Shown: positions 57,353 to 64,000 of the stretch, piece after piece
How positions within the stretch are numbered: the first letter of the stretch is position 1
How the letters are laid out: each line of letters starts with the position of its first letter
NCBI RefSeq assembly: GCF_004011695.2
Contig: NC_082407.1
Span: 1,178,001-1,242,000, forward strand
Length of the DNA stretch: 64,000 nt
Reading direction: 5' to 3'
Source of the DNA: Ascochyta rabiei
Lineage: Eukaryota; Ascomycota; Dothideomycetes; Pleosporales; Didymellaceae
Notes under the pieces: model-generated
What the model saw: the letters and a program-made list of their open reading frames with translations, nothing else
What the model was told of the DNA's origin: nothing
Database searches by the model: none
Program-made: the position numbers and the translations under genes

Positions 57353-60300
57353 TGTTATGGGCTCAGACCTTGTCTAAGCCTTAAGCGAGACGGGACGGTC
57401 ACGTGCCCTACAGACATATTAGACGAACACGTAACGTGTTACCTCTATAAGAGATATAATACTATATTAATCCTTATTACATTCTACCCTAAGGCTAGTC
57501 TATAACATTTATATCTCTTCTTTTAGAAGAATAGCTAGCACTTATACTATGTTAGCCAGCTCCTAGAATAACCCCTTAGACAAATCTGTCTCCTTAACCC
57601 TTTAGGAATTTATAGCCTAGATGTTGCAGTTTATAACAAACTTATAGTAAGCCTTATCTACTACTAATAAGTATATATATTACTTAAACGTAATAACTCT
57701 AATATACGCGCGTTTACAGAGTCCCTAGCATAAACAGCTAACGCCTGTACTAGACCTGCGTCTACAGTCCTATTATCCTTCTTAGAAGCAACGCTGTACC
57801 TATTAACGTCTACCCTAGCCCCTAACCTACCTTACAAAGTGCTGTTTTTAGCGTCTGCCCTAGGCCTATATACCTCTATACAGACGTCTACAGCCTATAG
57901 GAAACTTCTTCCTATAGGTAAGGCCTTTACTAGAGACAAATCCTTATTTAAGGCATAGTAGGTTATAATAGAACATAAGCTACAGGTAGACGTGTCCTTT
58001 ATTAGTAGGCTATAGGACATATTTACCTTTATATAGTCCTAGCTTAGTATATCTATATAATAAGATATAGCTCTGTTCTATAAGATTAGAGGTACCTAAG
58101 GTGTGTAGAGCCTAGAGGACTTCCTAGCATACCTAGAATTCTGCTACAGCAACAACTACAGCTAGGAACAGGCCTAGGCAAAGCTGGAAAGCGTCTGTTA
58201 AGGTCCTAACAAGTCGTTCTTAGACTTTTTTATCTAGTTTAAGCAGCTACTAGTGCAAAGTGGCGGCCTCTACTAGGATAGAGAACAGCGCCTATTAAAG
58301 CTCTATAGGGCCCTAAACGCAAACATCTATAATATAGTAATAAACTAGGGAGTAACTTATATAGATTATAATATAGCTGTTACAGAGTATAAGTCTATTA
58401 CTATAGATATTAAGACTATAGCTATAGGAAACTAGCTGTGCTATATCCCTACCTAGGCGCTACCTAAGTATAATAAGGACAGTAATATTAAGATAACAGT
58501 TATGTCTGCAGTTTACACTAGCAGTAGTGCTAAGCATAGGGGTTAGAAGTAGTCTGCTCCTAACTAGGCTACGTAGGTTCCTAATAAGGTATTTTAGCAA
58601 CGCTAGGAGGCTAACCTATGTACCTGTTGCAGTAAAAGGAGATAGATTTGCTAGGATTACGCTAACATAGTAGTAACTACAGTGCAGGTAGTAATAATCT
58701 TAGGTAAGGAAGAGGCTAGTTTATATAGGGGAAACTAGCTGCTCCTAATATAAGTCTAAGTTAGGAGCGCTGTAGGAGTATATTAGTAGGGGAGACTACT
58801 AGTACAGGGGCATTACAGGCTGCTAGGGGAGCTATTACAGACTCTATAGACAAGCCCCTATTCTACATTCTATTATTTATTAATAGGGCAATTTAGGCTA
58901 ACACGCTAGTAGACTTAGGGTATAAATGCTTTAGCGCAGTAGGTAATAACTTTACTACGCGCTTAGGAGGAGACTTTATTAAGGTGCTGCTATAACGCTT
59001 AGCATAAGTAGTAGGCACTAGTAGAAAGTCTATAATCTCCTGTTTAGTCCTGTTTAGGTATAACTTAGATAGGTAGCACTTGTAGGCTATAGCCTACGTA
59101 GTGCTAGGTCTAAGCTAGGATGTTATTTTAAGGAAGCCCTAGCTCTAATAAGAGGGCATAGTGTTAGATGTAGAAAAGGGCATACTAAGGATATAACAGG
59201 TAGGGAACCTTATAGTCTATAAGTTCTTATAGTGTACAGCAAACGTTTATATAGCTCTCCTATTAGTAACAGAGTTTAATAAGACCCTAGCTAACAGGCT
59301 CTAGGAGCGCCTACCTAGGGACTAGTTTATCTCTATAAGCCTCTATAACATTACTAAAATCCTCTTAGTCTAATCTCTAGGAGCGCAAGAGACGGCGGAG
59401 GAGGTAGACCCTCTTCCCCCTAAGTTAGTCCAGTTTTAGGACATATTTAATAAGAGTAAGGCCTTTAGCCTTCTTCTATATAGGGGCTAGATAGATTACT
59501 ACATATAGTTGTAACGCGACTAGTCTAGAAAGGAGAAGCCTCTACCCTAGGGCCCTCTGTATAACATGCTAAGGGACTAGCTACTTAAGCTATAGAAATA
59601 GGTGTTAGCACTAATAGATAAGGGGTAGATCTACGCCTCCTCTTCCCTGGCTAGGGCCCTAGTCCTGCTAGTTAAAAAGTCCTCTAGTAGGTAGCGTATA
59701 TGCGTAGACTATTACGCACTTAATAGCATTACAATTACTAACTAATACCTACTTTCTCTTATTAAGGAGATATTGCGTACACTAGGGGGTGCCTGCTAGT
59801 TCTCTAAGGTTAATGTCTGTTTAGCATTTTACTACATTTATGTTATAGAAGGAGACAAGCACCTTCCTACGTTCTGTACCTATTTTAGGCTCTTTAAGTA
59901 GCTAGTCTACCTATTTAGCCTAGCTAGAGCGCTAGTGTCCTTTTAGCGTTACATTAACAGCACGCTTTAGAAGATATTAGGCAACTATGCTACTGCGTAC
60001 CTAGATAATGTCCTTATTTATAGTAGTAGGTCTAGGACAGACTACTTAGGGAAGGTTAGTAGAGTCCTTACGCTCCTATGCAACGCAGGGCTGTATTTAG
60101 ATCCTAAGAAGTGCGTATTTACAACAAAGGAAGTACACTACCTAGGATATATTATAGAAGCTGGAAAGGACATTTATTCTAATTCTAAGAAGGTTAAGGC
60201 TATCTGTAATTGGAAAGCCCTACAGTCTTTACGCAGGGTCTGCAGTTTCCTAGGGTTTACTAACTTCTACTAAGACTTTATCCCAGCCTTCTCTAATATT

Positions 60301-61975
60301 ACTGCCCTACTTAATTAACTTATAGGGAAGGATATCCTGTTTAGGTAGGGGCAGGAGGAGGATGCAGCGTTCTACTAGCTAAAGAACGCATTTATAACAG
60401 AACTAGTCCTAGCCTAGTAAGACCCTAAGTAAGAAACACTATTAGAGGCAGACTGCACTAGTAAGGCGCTAGGCAGCTGCCTTTCTTAATAGCACAGGAA
60501 GGTGCTTTGCCTAGTAGCGTACTACTCTACTACACTTATAACAGAACAACAGAACTACACTATCTATAATAAGGAGTTAACTGCTGTTATAAAGTGCCTA
60601 GGGGTCTAGGCAGCTAAATTAGGGTCTGTTGCTAGGCTGTTTACTATCCTAACTAACTATAAGAACCTCTAGTACTTTACTACAGCACACAGGCTAAGTA
60701 AGAGGTAGTACTAATAGGCAGAGGAGCTATTAAAGTTCTGTTTCTACCTTCGCTTCTGCCTAGGGCGCCTGGCAGCCTAGCTAGATGCGCTAAGCTTCTA
60801 GGAACAGGACTATAATAGGAGGTTAGGGGGGGCCTATAAGATAATAACCCTAGTTTTAGTGTTAGCAGTTAGTATACTAGGCCCTAGTATACCTCTACTT
60901 TTTATTAATATGTATATGTAATTACTGTAGGATAAAGGTATTTAGCAGGACGTAGGGCATATAGTGCACCTGTCTGCTGTCTGTAATAGGGCCCGCTAGT
61001 TCCCTCCTAAGGCTAAGACTACCTAGTAAATTGTAGATTGCACCCTTAGTGCTTATAGCACACTGCTGTAGCGTAGGGTTACGTAGGTTCTGTATTAGGA
61101 GCTACTTATAACTACAATAATCTAAAGGGCACACAAATCTAACCTAATAGGCTATCTAGGGGCTAATGCCACGTTCTATATTGTTAGACGTAACTTCTTC
61201 TAGAAGGGGATATTACAGAACGTTTAGTGTTATATCTATAACTGCTACTGTTTTAGCACGCATATATTACAGCGCTAACAGTAGGGCTTACTTTAGCTAT
61301 TGCCTATTACTAACTGTTTTTAGTCCTAGATTTTAATAGACTTTATAGTTAACCTCCTTTAGGCTAATAAGGACGTACTACGCTATCTCCTAGTTATTAC
61401 AGATTACCTCTCTAAGTATATGCAGCTTAAAGCAATAACTTCTATAACAGCAGAATATTGCGCTAAGGTCTTCCGCAACACGTAGTAGCAGTTCTAGGGC
61501 TTTCTAAGCGCTATTATTACAGACCGCAGCTTAGACTAGCTAGAATGTTTTTAGATAATGTTGTGTAGCCTTGTAGGGGTAGACTAGCTGCTCTCTACAG
61601 CCTACTACCTCTAGACAGACAGAGGGACAGAGTATGCTAACTAAGAGGTGTAGGTAGTCCTATAGGTTATAGTTAACTTTAAACAGGATAACTAGCCTAA
61701 CTATCTTCTAGCCTGCTAACTAGCACTTAACAATTGCAACTCTTTAGTTACTAGGGTTAGTTCTAACCTACTCCTCTACAGTTATAATGTAGACCTCCTA
61801 CAGACAATAGTGCTACTAACTATTAGCTAGAACACACTACAGGGACAGGTAGTCTATTTCTTAGACTACCTCTAGCAAGGTATAGAGCTTACCTAGGCAG
61901 CTATAGCATAGGTGTAACAACGTACCTAGGACGCAACAGACTGCAGCTGTAGGCCTACAGAGCGGTACTACGTAG
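57353..61975 (+). mobile_element. Gypsy-B Ty3-type element, 3'-truncated
   Basis: Begins TGTTATGGGCTCAGACC with the same 600 bp as the fragment at 44337. Read through stops it gives gag-like text (about 57960-58600). RT has YLDN at 59998-60009, then LCNAGLYLDPKKC, EVHYLGYIIEAGK and FLGFTNFY. RNase H follows (ADCTSKALG-type at about 60450). The HHCC and integrase core includes FIVNLLQANKDVLRYLLVITD, LLSTAYYL and TDRGTEYAN (about 61600-61640). The 3' LTR is missing because a LINE is inserted at 61976. Confidence 0.85.
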
Positions 61976-64000
61976 GATTTGATTTGATTTGATTTAATTT
62001 GTAAGTTTAACGTCCTGTGTGAGTCTAAGACTATATAAGACGAGAGCAGTTAAGCTACTCTAGTAATTTAAGGAGCGTAGTTGTAAAAGGTAGTAAATAT
62101 AGGTTTAGAGTCCTGTAGTAAGAGCCTATGCTCTAGGGGGTTAACAGCATTTTTTAGGTGTCTGTTGTTTGTTGTAGGTACCACTTACAGGTGCCTATTC
62201 TAGTGTCTAAAATAAAAGCTAGAGTAGCTAGAATTCCCTAGGTTGTGTGGAGTAGTAGTTGCATTAAGAGTTGTTGTCCTTGTAGGTTGTCCTGCATTGT
62301 TTTTCTTACTTATTTGTATTCTTTATAGCTAAGTAGGAGGTATTAAGTTATTTGTGTGTAGCTGCAGATGCATCTATTGCTATCTACCTTCTATAGGTTG
62401 TAGAGGTATGCTTTATTATATCTATGTCCTAGTTTTAGTTAGTAGTAGGCACTTGCTATCTCTTATTTAGTATTTTTAGGTAGTTTTATCCTATTTGTTA
62501 GTCCTAGCTAGTATTTTGCTGCGTAGGTGTCTGTTTTCCTTAGGATTGCTTTAGCTTTGTAGGTAACTAGTTTGTAAACCCATTTGTCTGTTGTAATAGC
62601 TGTTACTTAGATTCTAGTTATAGCAATGCTTGTAGCGTTAGAGGTAGGCCTCTTTTTTGTTGCTTCTTTTGCTAGAAGGTCTGCTTTCTCGTTTCCTGCA
62701 ATGTCTTAGTGGCCAGGGGTCCATTTAAGGCTTATTGTGGCTCCTTTATCTTTAATAGTTTTAGCTGCCTTTATGCAGCGTATTTGCTAAGCTTGTCTAG
62801 GCTTGTTTAAAGGAGTTTTTAGTCTTAGGATGGCTGCCTAGTTGTCTGCAAAGACATAGACGTCCTGTCCTGTAGTAGCTATAGTAGCTGCAATTTTAAA
62901 GCCTCTTATTATTCCTTCTAGTTCTCTGTTATATATAATTTAGCCTTTACTAATGTTGTAGTTTATAGTGTAGATTTCCTTTAGCTCTTGGTTGTAGTCT
63001 AGGACTGTAATTCCTACTCCTATCCCTAGGCCTCCCTCTACAGAGGAAGCGTCTGTGTAGATAGCTAGTAAATTACTTCCTACTTTCTATAGCATCTGTG
63101 TTTTATGTGCTTTTGCTTCTTCTTCTTTTAGTAGTTTTAAGATTTCTGTTTGGTATGCAATAGCCTTGTTCTAGGGGCAGAAGTAGAAGTCTTTTAGTTT
63201 CTCTTCTCTTATGCTAGGCATAGCTTTTTCTATAGACTGTGTAATTTGTATAAGCTGTGTAGGAGGTTATATTCTTAGCCTAGTACAGTTAACCTCTCTT
63301 TACTCTGTGCTAGAGTCTAGGTCTGTGTTTTGTAGGGTGGATTTTAGCTGTGTTGTAGCAGTGTAGATAGGGTAGTTCTTTAGGAGCTTCCTAGCTCTAA
63401 AGGCGTACTTTCTTATTGCAGTGTTTAGCCTTATTGTAGGAGGGGCTAGTGCTGCCTCTACCTCTTAGGGAATTATAGGTAAGGTTTAGAAGGTGCCTAA
63501 GATTTTCCCAAGTGCTAGGTTCTGTAGTCCTTATAGTTGTTTTGCTATTCTAGCTTGTTACTTCTAGAAGACTTAGTATCTATAGTCTGCTATGCTAGTA
63601 ACACAGGCTAGGTATATTTATTAGACAGCAGTAGGTGTAAGGCCTTTACTGCTGTTTACTAGTCTACATATTCTGTAGAAGGCGTTTCTTGCTTAGCTAA
63701 TCCTTGTAGCAGCATGCTCCTTAAAGGAGAGCCTGTTGTTTAAGTAGATTCCTAGCTATTTAACAGTCTTTTTTAGTGTTATAGTAGACCTGTCTAGCAG
63801 GGTAAGAGTGTAGTTTTCTGCTTATTAGCTTAAAGTAAAGTAGATAAGTTTAGTTTTTAGCGCATTAAACTGTATTACACAGCTAGATCCTTTTGCAAAT
63901 AGGCTAGCTATATCTCTTTCTAGTAGGTAGATGTTTTTCTTTAGGCTAGTAGACAATACTGTAATAGCTAGGTTGTCTAGGTAGGACAGCGAGTAGTTTA
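61976..64000 (-). mobile_element. Tad-like LINE, 3' part running off the window
   Basis: The 3' tail (AAATC)n lies at 61976-62001 against the gypsy-B integrase. On the minus strand the 3' UTR is followed (upstream) by RNase H: LKWTPGH, then DIAGNEKADLLAKEATKK, at about 62660-62730. The end of RT is YLDNLAITVLSTSLKKNIYL at 63983-63925, with FNALKTKLIYFT and KQLGIYLNNRLSFKEHA. Gln codons read as TAA/TAG throughout and the RT motif YxDD is YLDN. The upstream RT, endonuclease and ORF1 lie beyond the edge. Confidence 0.88.

Overview
The window looks like a chromosome segment of a filamentous ascomycete (Pezizomycotina). Genes carry 47-121 nt GT-AG introns with CTAAC/CTGAC-like branch sites. There is a fungal Zn2Cys6 regulator and a degenerate pentafunctional AROM gene. 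Tad-type LINE, Ty3/gypsy, Copia, Fot1/pogo and Tc1/mariner relics are riddled with C-to-T and G-to-A changes typical of repeat-induced point mutation (RIP). The genus cannot be fixed from sequence alone; a Dothideomycete-like, bipartite genome of GC-equilibrated gene islands and AT-rich repeat blocks is my inference.

Layout. 1-5.1 kb: the 5' part of a secreted SMP-30/lactonase-like gene, an unrecognised two-exon gene (minus) and a three-exon methyltransferase (plus) that diverge from one 504 bp intergenic region, and a 3' fragment of a GPI-anchored-type protein. 5.2-6.5 kb: a long perfect hairpin and an AROM relic in which the start of the dehydroquinate synthase domain is joined directly to the end of the shikimate dehydrogenase domain. 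7.7-11.1 kb: TAGGGG/CTACCCC-rich minisatellites around fold-back elements, a nested MITE and a short direct-repeat element. 11.1-21.6 kb: AT-rich RIP desert with a LINE-related insertion, a Tc1/mariner relic, a pogo MITE and a pogo/Fot1 relic.

21.9-30.1 kb is a gene island: a C2H2 plus Zn2Cys6 transcription factor, a 2-oxoglutarate/Fe(II) oxygenase, an adenylate-forming (4CL-like) enzyme and a class II DAHP synthase. All four keep their splice sites and catalytic residues. Together they look like a small, regulated, shikimate-linked metabolic cluster (inference). 30.3-41.1 kb holds decaying genes: an orphan reading frame with two nonsense changes, an HNH-region-lacking 'GGPP synthetase'-labelled family member with a broken downstream half, and a TPR-CHAT type gene that is truncated and frameshifted. 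A MITE and a young 5'-truncated LINE with perfect target duplications lie among them.

41.3-64 kb is a nested transposon block: a pogo element with terminal inverted repeats, a complete LTR chromovirus (517 bp LTRs, GTGTC duplication) that itself carries a near-perfect MITE, fragments of a second gypsy family, a Copia relic, an unidentified minus-strand element, and the 3' end of a Tad-like LINE. In the retroelements the reverse transcriptase YxDD motif, and in the pogo transposase all three catalytic aspartates, have been changed to Asn-containing forms by G-to-A changes. No bacterial-type system, CRISPR array, rRNA or intact tRNA was seen.
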